This document shows, in pieces, positions 36,207-44,936 of a DNA stretch of 64,000 nt. The DNA is from CAVUAN01 sp963739435 (lineage in GTDB: Bacteria > Acidobacteriota > Thermoanaerobaculia > UBA5066 > Gp7-AA6): positions 124,001 to 188,000 of the forward strand of contig CAVUAN010000009.1 of the NCBI GenBank assembly GCA_963739435.1, written 5' to 3'. The first letter of the stretch is position 1. The number at the start of each line of letters is the position of its first letter. The translations under genes and the position numbers were made by a program. Under the pieces are notes generated by a model. That model was not told the DNA's origin. It searched no databases and saw only the letters and a list, made by a program, of their open reading frames with translations.

Positions 36207-38700
36207 GGCCGGTGAGGAATGTGCCGGACGTAGATGCGGCCCATGAGGTCGAGGTCCGCCTTCTGGTACCGCGCCGCGAACTGGCGGTGCCGCTGTGCCT
36301 CGGTATCCTTCGGATCGAGCGAAAGCACTTCGTCGAACGACTTCAGGGCCTTCGGGAACAGGCCGTTCTGGAGCTGCGAGACGCCCTGGTTGTAGTAGCA
36401 CCGCAGCAGGTACGAGCGCGCATCCTGGTTTTCACGGTCCTCCTGCAGGATGCGCCAGAGAACCGGGATGGCCGTCTCGTACTCGCCCTCGTTGAAGAGC
36501 CGGACGGCCGGCGAGATCTCCGTGACCTTCTCGGCGGCCGGTGCCCATGCTCTGCGCAAAGCTGGGATCGCTCTTGTAGGTGGGCAGCGCCAGGTTGAAG
36601 TCCTTGAGCGCCTCGATGTAGCGCTTGTCGGCGAGCGCCTTCTCGCCCGCGGCGCGCAGCTGCGGAGGATCCATGGGCTGAGAGGAGGTTGTCGAGCTCG
36701 CGATGACGACGGGGGTGCCGGCCGGCGCCGGTACCGGGCGCCGAGGTCGGGGCCGCGGCGGCGGCCGCGGGAGTAACGGCGAGCTGCTTGGAGAGCTCGT
36801 CCTGCATCTTTTTCGCGCGCGCGTACTCGGGGTCCGTCGGGCGGGATGCCCTTGAGCATCGCGATGGCTTCCTTCGTCTTGCCTTCGCGGGCGAGCGTCG
36901 CCGCGTCGTCGATGCGCGCCTTCGTGGGCGCCAGCGTGGTGCCCCGCTCTTGAGCCCGGGCTGGCGCGTGGCGTACCAGGCACCGCCCCCCGCGAGCAGG
37001 ATGAAGACGACGATGAGTACGAGGATCTTCGGCTGGAAGGGAAGCCGGAGACCCTTCGCCGGCGCCGCGCTTCCCGGCTCGCCGCCACCACCTCGGCCGG
37101 CGCGGCCGACCCGCCCTCCTCCGCGCTCGCCTCGGGCGCGGCTTTCGCCGGCGTCGCCAGCTCCTCCTCGATGCGGTCGAGGTAGAACCTCGCCGTCGGC
37201 TCGTTCTCGTCGACGGCCAGGACCTGCAGGAACATGTCCCGCGCGACGGCGAGATCTCCGGCTTCGAAAGCCTCCCGGCCGCTCTTGAGGCAGTCGGCGA
37301 TCTTGCGGTTCCCCTCCGCCATGCCCTGGCGGCAGTTCTCGATCCGGATGACGGCTTCGGAGTTGTTGATGTCGATCAGGAAGATGCGCGACCAGATCTC
37401 GATGGCCTGCTGGCGGTCGCCGCGCTTGGCGGCGTCGTCGCCCTGCTTCAGGAGATTGGCGATCTCCCTTTCCGAGGGGCTCACCTCAGTGTCGGAGATC
37501 GGCTTGAGCTCGGAGCCGGCCTCGGCCTCGGGAGCCGCCGGCGCGTCGAAGGAGCCGAGGTCGAAGGAAGGCTCCGTGATGTGAATGGGTTGCTGCTGCG
37601 GCCCGGTGGGCGCCGCGAGGGACTCGAGCTCCATGGACCCGGCGAGGGAATCGAGTTCCATCGCCGCGGGAGCTCCCCACATGTCCGCTGGCGATCCCTT
37701 CGGCGGAGCAGGAGCCGGTTCCAGCTCGTAGGATGGCTCGGCGCGGCGCTGGCGAAGCCGGCATGTCGAGCGAGAGCGAATCGAGCGACAGGCCGTCGAG
37801 GCTGCCCATCGCGGCCGGCGCCGGCGCCGCGGGCTCCGGCGCGGGCTTGGGCGGGCGCGGGAGCGGCGTCAGGGACGGGGGCGGCGCGACAGGCGGCCGG
37901 CCCTTCTGTTTCAGAGGCGAGGTGTCGGACATCATGTCGGGCGGCGGCTGGACGGGATAGGACGGCGGCAGGTCGTCGAGCCGGATCGCCATGGTTGCCT
38001 TGTCGTCGAACGCGATGTGCGGCTCGCTCTGATCCTCCCCAAAGGCGCTGAAGGAGTCGCCGAGCTGAGGGACCGTGGGTGGCGCCGGTGCCGACGCCGC
38101 GGGGGCCGAAGCCCCGAGCTTCGACTCCAGCAGCCCCACCGACGGATGATCCGGGTCGAGCGCCTTGATCTTTGCGACCTCGCGCCGCGCGTCGTCCAGG
38201 CGGTTGCCGCCGAGCGCCGCGATGGCCTTCAGCTTGGCGGCCTCGACCAGCGGCTGGGCGGCCTTCTTGCGGCGCGCCTTCTCGAGGATCTCGACGGCGT
38301 CCTGGTTGCCGGGCAGCACCTGCAGGACCTGCTCGGCCGCACCCGCCGCGGCGTCGAAGTCGCGGGCGTTGTAGCTCTCGACGGCGCGCACGAGGAGCCG
38401 GTCGGGCTCGGCCGCGACCACGCGCTCCTGGCGCGTCAGCGTCCCGGCCACCAGGGCCTCCAGCTCGGCGACGTCCACCTCGGCGCTCGGGTTCTTGGCC
38501 TTCTCGAGGAGCCTTCGGGCCGGAATGAACCGGGCATCCATCTTGAGGATGAAGTCGCACCCGATCAGGCAGTCGTCGAGCTTGCCCTCCTTGTAGAGGT
38601 TCAGCGTGTGGCGGAAGGTGGAAAGGATCTTTTCGCGGACTTCCCGGGGCAGCGATGGGTTGCCCGGATAGACGCCCGGGTTCGTATCGGAGCTGCTCAT
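36203..38700 (-). CDS. Long TPR protein with a central membrane helix (frameshifted)
   Basis: About 831 residues, read through roughly six frame breaks between 37.75 and 36.54 kb. The N-terminal half (MSSSDTNPGVYPGNPSLPRE, then helical repeats with TPR spacing) is cytoplasmic. It includes short repeated LDGLSLDSLSLD- and MELDSLAGSMELESL-type segments. A single helix lies near 36.97-37.04 kb (ILVLIVVFILLAGGGAWYA). A Pro/Ala linker and a second TPR block (GEYETAIPVLWRILQEDREN; FPKALKSFDEVLSLDPKDTEA) follow outside or in the periplasm. The function is unknown; scaffold or complex assembly is likely. The C-terminal end is translationally coupled to the RDD gene. Confidence 0.65.
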
Positions 38701-38711
38701 CGGCTCGCGCG

Positions 38712-38719
38712 ATTATAAA
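38712..38719. promoter_or_regulatory. Shared bidirectional -10 element, TPR gene / formimidoyltransferase
   Basis: The sequence ATTATAAA reads TATAAA on the plus strand (38714-38719) and TATAAT on the minus strand (38717-38712). Each box is 11 bases from its start codon (38731 and 38700). The whole intergenic gap is only 30 bases and has no Shine-Dalgarno sequence. Confidence 0.6.
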
Positions 38720-38730
38720 CTGACGGCTGC

Positions 38731-39633
38731 ATGCGTACGATCATCGAATGCATCCCGAACGTTTCCGAGGGGCGCGACAAAGGTGTCGTGGAGGCGCTGG
38801 CGGCAGCCGTTCGGGCGGTTTCGGGCGTGAGCCTGCTCGACGTGTCCTCGGATGCGGCGCACAACCGCAGCGTTTTGACGCTCGTCGGAGACCGCCGCGG
38901 CGTCCGAGCGGCCGTCCTGGCCCTGTTCGACGCGGCCGTCCCGCGGATCGACCTGACGAAGCACAAGGGCGAGCACCCGCGGATGGGCGCGGTGGACGTC
39001 GTTCCGTTCGTGCCGATTCGAGGCGCCTCGGTCGAGGACTGCGTGGCTCTGTCGCGCGAGGTCGGCGAGGACATCGGCCGGCGCGGCATCCCCGTTTATC
39101 TCTACGAGGACTCGGCCTCGGCCGAGCACCGGCGCAACCTCGCGGACATCCGGAAAGGCGAGTTCGAAGGGTTTGCCGAGAAAGTGCGCGACCCGAAGTG
39201 GAAGCCGGACTTCGGCCCGGGAGAGCGGCACCCGACCGCCGGCGTCGTGGCCGTGGGCGCCCGCGCGCCGCTGATTGCCTACAACATCAACCTCGCGACG
39301 AAGGACGTGGCCGTCGCCGAGCGCATCGCGAAAGCGATCCGCCACATCGGCGGCGGGTTCCGCTACGTGAAGGCCATGGGCGTCGCGCTCGAGGACCGCG
39401 GCCAGGTCCAGGTCTCGATCAACATGACGAACTTCAAGAAGACGCCGCTCCACCGCGTCTTCGAATGCGTCAAGTCCGAGGCCGAGCGCTACGGCGTCGC
39501 GATCGTCGGCTCCGAGATCGTCGGCCTGACACCGGCCGAAGCCCTCTTCATGGCCGCCGAGCACTACCTGCGCATCGAGAACTTCACGAGCGCCCAGGTC
39601 CTCGAGATGCGCTTGCTGGAAGACGACGAATAG
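38731..39633 (+). CDS. Glutamate formimidoyltransferase
   Basis: A 300-residue single-domain form, without the cyclodeaminase domain of the animal FTCD protein. It transfers the formimino group from formiminoglutamate, made in histidine breakdown, to tetrahydrofolate. The N-terminal IECIPNVSEGRDKGVVEAL and the catalytic-His block HKGEHPRMGAVDVVPF are typical, as is the C-terminal GSEIVGLTPAEALFMAAEHYL. No histidine-degradation genes are next to it. It is divergent from the TPR gene. Confidence 0.92.
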   Translation: MRTIIECIPNVSEGRDKGVVEALAAAVRAVSGVSLLDVSSDAAHNRSVLTLVGDRRGVRAAVLALFDAAVPRIDLTKHKGEHPRMGAVDVVPFVPIRGASVEDCVALSREVGEDIGRRGIPVYLYEDSASAEHRRNLADIRKGEFEGFAEKVRDPKWKPDFGPGERHPTAGVVAVGARAPLIAYNINLATKDVAVAERIAKAIRHIGGGFRYVKAMGVALEDRGQVQVSINMTNFKKTPLHRVFECVKSEAERYGVAIVGSEIVGLTPAEALFMAAEHYLRIENFTSAQVLEMRLLEDDE

Positions 39634-39644
39634 AGCCGACGGCA

Positions 39645-39725
39645 CTGTCATCCCGAGCGAAGTCGAGGGATCTACTCTGGTTCCCCTCGAGTACATCCTC
39701 GTCGCTGCGCTCATCGGGATGACAG
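39645..39725. repeat. Palindromic CTGTCATCCCGA element between convergent genes
   Basis: A perfect 12-base inverted terminal repeat, CTGTCATCCCGA (39645-39656) and TCGGGATGACAG (39714-39725), with a diverged inner stem (GAGCGAAGTCGAGGG against TCCTCGTCGCTGCGCTC). The family 'tgtcatcc(t/c)gagcgaag...gatct' is common in many bacterial genomes. It separates the formimidoyltransferase stop from the ntrX stop and could end both transcripts. Confidence 0.85.
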
Positions 39726-39734
39726 CAGGGTTGG

Positions 39735-41088
39735 CTATTCCCGCTCCACCTCGATCCCGTACGCTCTTCAGTTTCCGGTAGAGGTTGGATCGCTCCAGCC
39801 CCAGCATCTCGGCGGCGCGGGTGACGTTGCCGCGGTGGCGCTTGCAGGGCGGCGAGGATGTAGCGGCGCTCGAAATCGTCGCGAGCGTCCTTCAAGGGCG
39901 CGTCGGGGGGCAGCGCGCCGGCTTCGGCGGCCGCGAAGGGGAGGTCGGAGGCTTCGATGGCGTCGCCCTGGCCGAAGATCATCAGGCGCTCCATCAGATT
40001 CTTGAGCTCCCGCACGTTGCCCGGCCAGCGGTGGGCCTGGAGGGCGCGCACGGCCCCGGGTGACAGGCGCCGGGGGCGCCGGCCGAAGCGGGTCGAAGCG
40101 AGCTCGAGGAAGTGGCGGGCCAGCTCCGGGATGTCCTCCGAGCGCTCGCGCAGCGGCGGCACGTGGAGCGGAACGACGGCGAGGCGGAAGTACAGGTCCT
40201 CGCGGAACGCCCCTCGGGCGATCTCGGCCTGGCAGGTCCTTGTTGGTCGCAGAAAGGACCCGGGCGTCCGACGCGATCGCCTTCGTGCTGCCGACGCGCG
40301 TGAAGCGGCCCTCCTGGAGGGCGCGCAGCACCTTGGACTGCGTGCGGGCGGACATGTCGCCGACCTCGTCCAGGAACAGCGTCGCGCCGTCGGCTTCTTC
40401 GAACTTGCCGCGCCTGTCCTCCGAGGCTCCCGTGAAGGAGCCCTTGATGTGGCCGAACAGCTCCGACTCGATGAGCTCTTCCGGGATCGCGGCGCAGTTG
40501 ACCTCGACCAGGGGCGCGTCGGCCCGTTCCGAGAGGCGGTGCAGGGCCCGCGCCACGAGCTCCTTGCCGGTGCCGTTTTCGCCCGTGATGAGCACGCGCG
40601 CGTCCGTCGGGGCCACGCGCGTCGATCTCCGAGCGGAGTCGCGTCATGGCGGCCGAGCCGCCGAGGAGGATCGCCTCCGAGTCCGTCCGGCCCTTCATGG
40701 CGGCGATCTCGGCCAGGAGATCTCGCCGTTCGATCGCCTTCTGAGCGGTCAGCAGCACCCGCTCGAGGGCAAGCGGCTTCTCCAGGAAGTCGTAGGCTCC
40801 CAGACGCACGGCCTTGACCGCGGTCTCGACGTTGGCGTGGCCCGAGATCATGACGACCGGAACGTCGCGGACGCGGCCCTCGGCCGCCTCGAGGAGCGAG
40901 AGCCCGTCGCGGTCCTTGAGCCACACGTCGAGGAGGATGAGGTCCCAGCGCTCGTCGAGGAACCGGCGGAGCCCCTCTTCGCCGGACGCGGACGTGGTGA
41001 CGGCGTAGCCCTCATCCGTCAGGATCTCCGACAACGTCTCGCGGATCGCCTTCTCGTCGTCGATGACGAGGATGCGTCGTTTCTTCAT
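39735..41088 (-). CDS. ntrX: NtrX-type sigma-54 response regulator (frameshifted)
   Basis: About 449 residues after removing four single-base insertions (near 40.62, 40.23, 39.85 and 39.76 kb); the repaired length is exactly 450 codons. The receiver has ILVIDDEKAIRETLSEIL, the phospho-acceptor Asp in LILLDVWLKDRDG, and the conserved Lys in FLEKPLAL. The AAA+ domain has GENGTGKELVARALH, the sigma-54 contact ESELFGHIKGSFTGA, and FLDEVGDMS. The Fis-type HTH ends SNLYRKLKS then YGIEVERE. It activates sigma-54 promoters on phosphorylation by NtrY. The ATG start overlaps the ntrY stop. Confidence 0.88.
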
Positions 41089-43229
41089 GCGGCGGGCAGC
41101 TCGATGATGAACCGCGCGCCCCGCGGCCGGTTGTCCTCGACGCGGATCGTGCCGTTGTGGTCGGCGACGATGCGGGAGACGATGGCGAGGCCGAGGCCCG
41201 TCCCGCGCCCTTTCGTCGTGAAGTCGGGCAGGAAAAGTTTTTCGCGGTCCCGGGCCGGCACACCGCGGCCCGTGTCGGCGACCTCGAGCGTGAGGACGCT
41301 GTCCCGTTCCGAGAGGATGACGGTGATCGCGCCCTCCTCGCCGCAGGCCTCGAGCGCGTTGTCGATCAGGTTGACGAGCGCCCGTTTGATCTGATCAGGG
41401 TCCACACGTGCGACCGGGCTGACGAGGCGAGACTCGACCGAGACGCGAACGCCCTCGCGAGCTCCCTCGAAGAGGCGGGCCGCCGAGCGGGCGACCGCGG
41501 CGAGGTCGGTCGGCTCGGGATGCATCGCCGGCAGGCGGGCGAAGCGCGAGAACTCGTCCACCAGGGACTTCAAGACCTCCACCTCCTCGACGATGACGCG
41601 CGTGCCGCGCTCGATGGCCTGCGGCAGGTCGGACTCGCCGGATTTGAGCCGGCGGGCAATGCGTTCTGCAGAGAGGCGGATGGGTGTCAAAGGGTTCTTG
41701 ATCTCGTGCGCCACGCGGCGCGCCATCTCGCTCCAGGCCGCGAGCTTCTGCTCGCGCGCGACGTGCGTCGTGTCCTCGACGGCCAGCACCCAGCCTCCGC
41801 GCCCGGCCGGCGCGGCCGAGGAGAGCGGCCGCACGGAGATCTCGAGCTGCCGCTCCTCGCCGTCGCCCGAGAGCCGCAGCTCTCGGGCCGGCAGTGGCGA
41901 GGCCGCGGCCCGCGCCTCATCCAGCAGCGCGTTCAGCTCGGCGAGGTCCGTGCGCGAACGGAGGTCGGCGGCCGTGACGGTCTCCGGCAGCCGGAGGAGC
42001 GTTCGCGCGGCCGGGTTGCAGAGAGTGATCTCGCGGTCCGCGTCGAACGCCACGACTCCCGTCGTGACGGACTCGAGCACGGTGGCCACGAGGCGGCGCT
42101 CGAGGTCCAGCCGCTGGTAGGAGGCCTGCAGGTCTTCGTTGGACTGCAAGAGCGCGTCGCGGGCCTGCTCGAGCCCCTCGGCCATCTCGTTGAAGGAATC
42201 CACGAGAACGCCGAGCTCGTCGGTGGACGGCACTTCCACGCGGGCGGTGAGGTCGCCCGAGCGGATCCGGCGGGTCGACTCCGCCAGCGCTGCGATCGGC
42301 TCGGTGATCCGGCGCGCCAGGGTCAGGCCGGTCCAGATCGCCGCGAAGAGCACGGCGAGCGTGATCAGAAGGAAAGTGGCGATGTTGGCGGCCTTGATCG
42401 AGGGCTTCTGCACCTCGAGCTTCTGGTAGTCGCTCCAGGCCTGGGCGATCGCCGTCATGGCGCGCGCCTCCGCGGGCGGAACGAGAATGCCGGCGACGTA
42501 AAGCGCGGTTCCCGACGCCAGCGCCGAGCGCACCCGGTGGGAGCCGTCCGACAGCACTTCGACCTTGGTCGCCGAGCCGTCGGCCACGGCGTGTTCCAGG
42601 ACCTCCGGGGGCAGGCGCGGGAGCGGCGGCGCACCCGGAGCGCTGGCGATGCGCTGTCCACCCACGTACACCTCGACGGTGTCCAGTCCCTCGGCCAGTC
42701 GGAACTCCTCGAGCGCCTCTCCGGTGGGGAGGCTTCCCGGCTGCACCGAACGGGCGAGCGCCCGCGCGTTGTCACGGGCCTCGTTCTCGATGCGCCGGGC
42801 GGCGAGGTCTTCGACATTGCGAGCCTTGTTGACGACCTCGCGGACGGGAGTCGAGAACCATCGGTCAATCGAGCGCTGGAGCAGGCCGGTTGCGGTCACG
42901 AAGAGCAGCACGATCGGAACGACCGTCAGGCCGACGTAAGTGACCAGGAGTTTTGTCTTGAAGCGCGAGCCGAGGACGCCCTTGCGGCGCTCCAGCCACA
43001 GCTTAATGAGGGTGCGGAAGAGGACGAAGAGAACGGCGGCGATGAGCGTGACGTTGATGTAAGACAGCGCGAAGAGGAGCAGGCCGCGCGTGATCGTCTC
43101 CGCCTCCATCTCGGCGGCGCGCTGCTCGAGCACGGAGGCCGCCGACCAGGCCACGAGCACCGCCAGCGCCAGGCCGACGATGAGCCGGTTGTCCTTACGG
43201 CGCTTTTGGAGTTCGGTCAGGATCGACAC
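41085..43229 (-). CDS. ntrY: NtrY-type sensor histidine kinase
   Basis: A 714-residue membrane kinase. There are helices near residues 16-36, 55-80, 95-120 and about 310, with a periplasmic region between the third and fourth. HAMP (RITEPIAALAESTRRI), PAS (VATVLESVTTGVVAFDADRE), the HisKA box RVAHEIKNPLTPIRLSAERI and the HATPase block NLIDNALEACGEEG, DTGRGVP, TKGRGTGLGLAI are all intact. It pairs with NtrX, in nitrogen or redox control in other bacteria; the signal here is unknown. GTG 43229 starts inside the end of the DUF4390 gene. Confidence 0.92.
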   Translation of the reverse strand: MSILTELQKRRKDNRLIVGLALAVLVAWSAASVLEQRAAEMEAETITRGLLLFALSYINVTLIAAVLFVLFRTLIKLWLERRKGVLGSRFKTKLLVTYVGLTVVPIVLLFVTATGLLQRSIDRWFSTPVREVVNKARNVEDLAARRIENEARDNARALARSVQPGSLPTGEALEEFRLAEGLDTVEVYVGGQRIASAPGAPPLPRLPPEVLEHAVADGSATKVEVLSDGSHRVRSALASGTALYVAGILVPPAEARAMTAIAQAWSDYQKLEVQKPSIKAANIATFLLITLAVLFAAIWTGLTLARRITEPIAALAESTRRIRSGDLTARVEVPSTDELGVLVDSFNEMAEGLEQARDALLQSNEDLQASYQRLDLERRLVATVLESVTTGVVAFDADREITLCNPAARTLLRLPETVTAADLRSRTDLAELNALLDEARAAASPLPARELRLSGDGEERQLEISVRPLSSAAPAGRGGWVLAVEDTTHVAREQKLAAWSEMARRVAHEIKNPLTPIRLSAERIARRLKSGESDLPQAIERGTRVIVEEVEVLKSLVDEFSRFARLPAMHPEPTDLAAVARSAARLFEGAREGVRVSVESRLVSPVARVDPDQIKRALVNLIDNALEACGEEGAITVILSERDSVLTLEVADTGRGVPARDREKLFLPDFTTKGRGTGLGLAIVSRIVADHNGTIRVEDNRPRGARFIIELPAA

Positions 43230-43812
43230 GGTTGGGCTCGGGTTTAGGCTCCGGGACGTCAAAGACCTGCGACTTCTTCCACTCGGTCTTTCCGTCCACC
43301 GGGATGAACGCGAAGAGGAAGCCCGCGTCGAAGCGAGCCTGCATCGAGGCATAGAGATTGTGGCGCGGCATGTCGTCGGCGACCCGGAAAGCGAGCAGGC
43401 TCTCGCGGGACACGAGCATCTGCTGGACCTCCGCGAAGTCGCGCGTGGTGGTGCGCTTCAGGGGCTTCTTGTCGAGCGTCTCCTCGACGACGTACTCGCG
43501 GGTCACGGGATCATAGGTGGCGGCGACGCGGTACCGGCGCGTCTCGAGGTAGGTGTCGAACCAGTACCGGAACCGGCGGTACAGCCGAACCTCGTACCGG
43601 ATCGAGGTCTCGAGGCCCGCCTCGATCTTCTTGGACAGCTCCGGGTTCAGGGCGCCGGTCAGGTGGAACTTGAGAAAGACGTCGGGCCCCCGCGTCTCGA
43701 TGCGCAGGACGTCGACACGGGGCTTGGGCGCGGCCTGGGACAGCAGCGGCGCACCGGCCACCGCCAGCGCGGTTGCGAGCGCAGCGGCGCGAAATGCGGC
43801 TCGGCCCCTCAT
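43195..43812 (-). CDS. DUF4390 domain secreted protein
   Basis: A 205-residue protein with a signal peptide (MRGRAAFRAAALATALAVAGAPL) and a DUF4390 body: DVFLKFHLTGALNPELSKKIEAGL, then RYWFDTYLETRRYRV, MLVSRESLLAFRVADDM and GFLFAFIPVDGKTEWKKSQ. In several phyla DUF4390 is found next to ntrY, as here (overlap 35 bases), which suggests a role with the sensor in the periplasm. A TACAAT -10 box lies nine bases before the ATG. Confidence 0.8.
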   Translation of the reverse strand: MRGRAAFRAAALATALAVAGAPLLSQAAPKPRVDVLRIETRGPDVFLKFHLTGALNPELSKKIEAGLETSIRYEVRLYRRFRYWFDTYLETRRYRVAATYDPVTREYVVEETLDKKPLKRTTTRDFAEVQQMLVSRESLLAFRVADDMPRHNLYASMQARFDAGFLFAFIPVDGKTEWKKSQVFDVPEPKPEPNRVDPDRTPKAP

Positions 43813-43821
43813 CGGGGGCTG

Positions 43822-43827
43822 ATTGTA
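43822..43827 (-). promoter_or_regulatory. -10 box of the DUF4390-ntrY-ntrX operon
   Basis: Minus-strand TACAAT, with nine bases to the ATG at 43812 and no Shine-Dalgarno, consistent with a leader of only a few bases. Confidence 0.5.
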
Positions 43828-43851
43828 GGGCTTTCCCTCGCCGGCCGGGAC

Positions 43852-44739
43852 TTAGCCGCGGGACCGGGCTGCGCGGGCGGGCGCTTCGGCCGCCGGTTGG
43901 GCACCCGCACCGCTCACCGCCGCCCGCAGGGCCCGGGCGAACTCGATATGCAGAGCGTGGCCCGCCTTGACGCAGTGAACGTGCCCATCGAGCGGCCGGC
44001 CGAGCAGCGCCAGGTCGCCGACGAGGTCCAGGACCTTGTGGCGCACGAACTCGTCGCGGAACCGCAGGGGGCCCGAGGCGACTCCCGTGTCGTCGAGCAC
44101 GATGGCGTTGTGGAGGCTGCCGCCCCGGGCGAGGCCGCGGGCGCGCATGGCCTCGACGTCCCGGGCGAAACCGAACGTGCGGGCGGGCGCGATGCGCGCG
44201 GCGTAGTCCTCGGGCCGGATCGCGACGGTGATCGCCTGGCGCCCGACGACAGGGTGCGCGAAGTCGATCTCGTAGCTGATTCGGAGGCCGGGCCCGTCGG
44301 GCGTGAAGGTCATCGAACGGTCGCCGCGCGAGACTTGAACGGTGTCACGAATGTCGAGCGGATGAACCAGGGCCTCCTGCCGCTCGAAGCCGGCGGCGTG
44401 GAAGAGGCGCACGAACGGCAGCGCGGACCCATCGAGTATGGGAACCTCCGGCCCCTCGATCTCGATCCGGCAATTGTCGAGCCCTTCTCCGGCCGCAGCC
44501 GAGAGGACGTGCTCGACGGTGCCGATGGAGACGCCGTCTCGGGCGAGTGTCGTGGCGAAGTCGAACATGGCTGCCGACTCGAGGTTTGCCGGAATGAGCC
44601 TGTCGGGATGGTCGAGCCGGACGAAAACGAGGCCGTGATCGGCGGGAGCGGGGCGGAAATGGGCTCGCACCGGATGGCCGGAATGGAGGCCCACGCCCTC
44701 GATGGAAACGCTGGTCTTGAGCGTCGTCTGCTGTCTCAT
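43852..44739 (-). CDS. lpxC: UDP-3-O-acyl-N-acetylglucosamine deacetylase
   Basis: A 295-residue zinc enzyme for the committed step of lipid A synthesis, so the organism makes LPS. It starts MRQQTTLKTSVSIEGVGLHS. The zinc His residues lie in TVEHVLSAAAGEGLDNC and RHKVLDLVGDLALLG, and the catalytic His in AGHALHIEFARAL. Length and order are normal. I used the ATG at 44739; a TTG one codon earlier is possible. The C-terminal tail is Ala-rich. Confidence 0.94.
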   Translation of the reverse strand: MRQQTTLKTSVSIEGVGLHSGHPVRAHFRPAPADHGLVFVRLDHPDRLIPANLESAAMFDFATTLARDGVSIGTVEHVLSAAAGEGLDNCRIEIEGPEVPILDGSALPFVRLFHAAGFERQEALVHPLDIRDTVQVSRGDRSMTFTPDGPGLRISYEIDFAHPVVGRQAITVAIRPEDYAARIAPARTFGFARDVEAMRARGLARGGSLHNAIVLDDTGVASGPLRFRDEFVRHKVLDLVGDLALLGRPLDGHVHCVKAGHALHIEFARALRAAVSGAGAQPAAEAPARAARSRG

Positions 44740-44920
44740 CAAGCGCGTGCTCTCGCAGCATTGGTGCCAGCCTCCGCGGCACGGCCAACAGGAGTCGTAA
44801 CCCGCTCAGACGCAAGAGCTTGACGCCTATCGCCGCCTCGGGCGAGCGAGGGTTTCCGTGGCGATCGCGAGACGACATCGTGGCTCCCCGGCCACGCTTG
44901 GGGAAACCGGATCGCCCCGA

Positions 44921-44926
44921 TACACT
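44921..44926 (+). promoter_or_regulatory. -10 box of the HD-GYP gene
   Basis: TACACT ends ten bases before the ATG at 44937; no Shine-Dalgarno is seen. Confidence 0.4.
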
Positions 44927-44936
44927 GCCTCATCTC

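Noticed and set aside
33264..38700. Pseudogene decay of the nadE-RDD-TPR region
   Set aside because: All domains and catalytic residues survive, and nadE is normally essential; single-base insertions restore exact lengths.
44820..44936. Longer start of the HD-GYP protein
   Set aside because: The extension lacks domain similarity and is preceded by no promoter, whereas ATG 44937 follows a -10 box.
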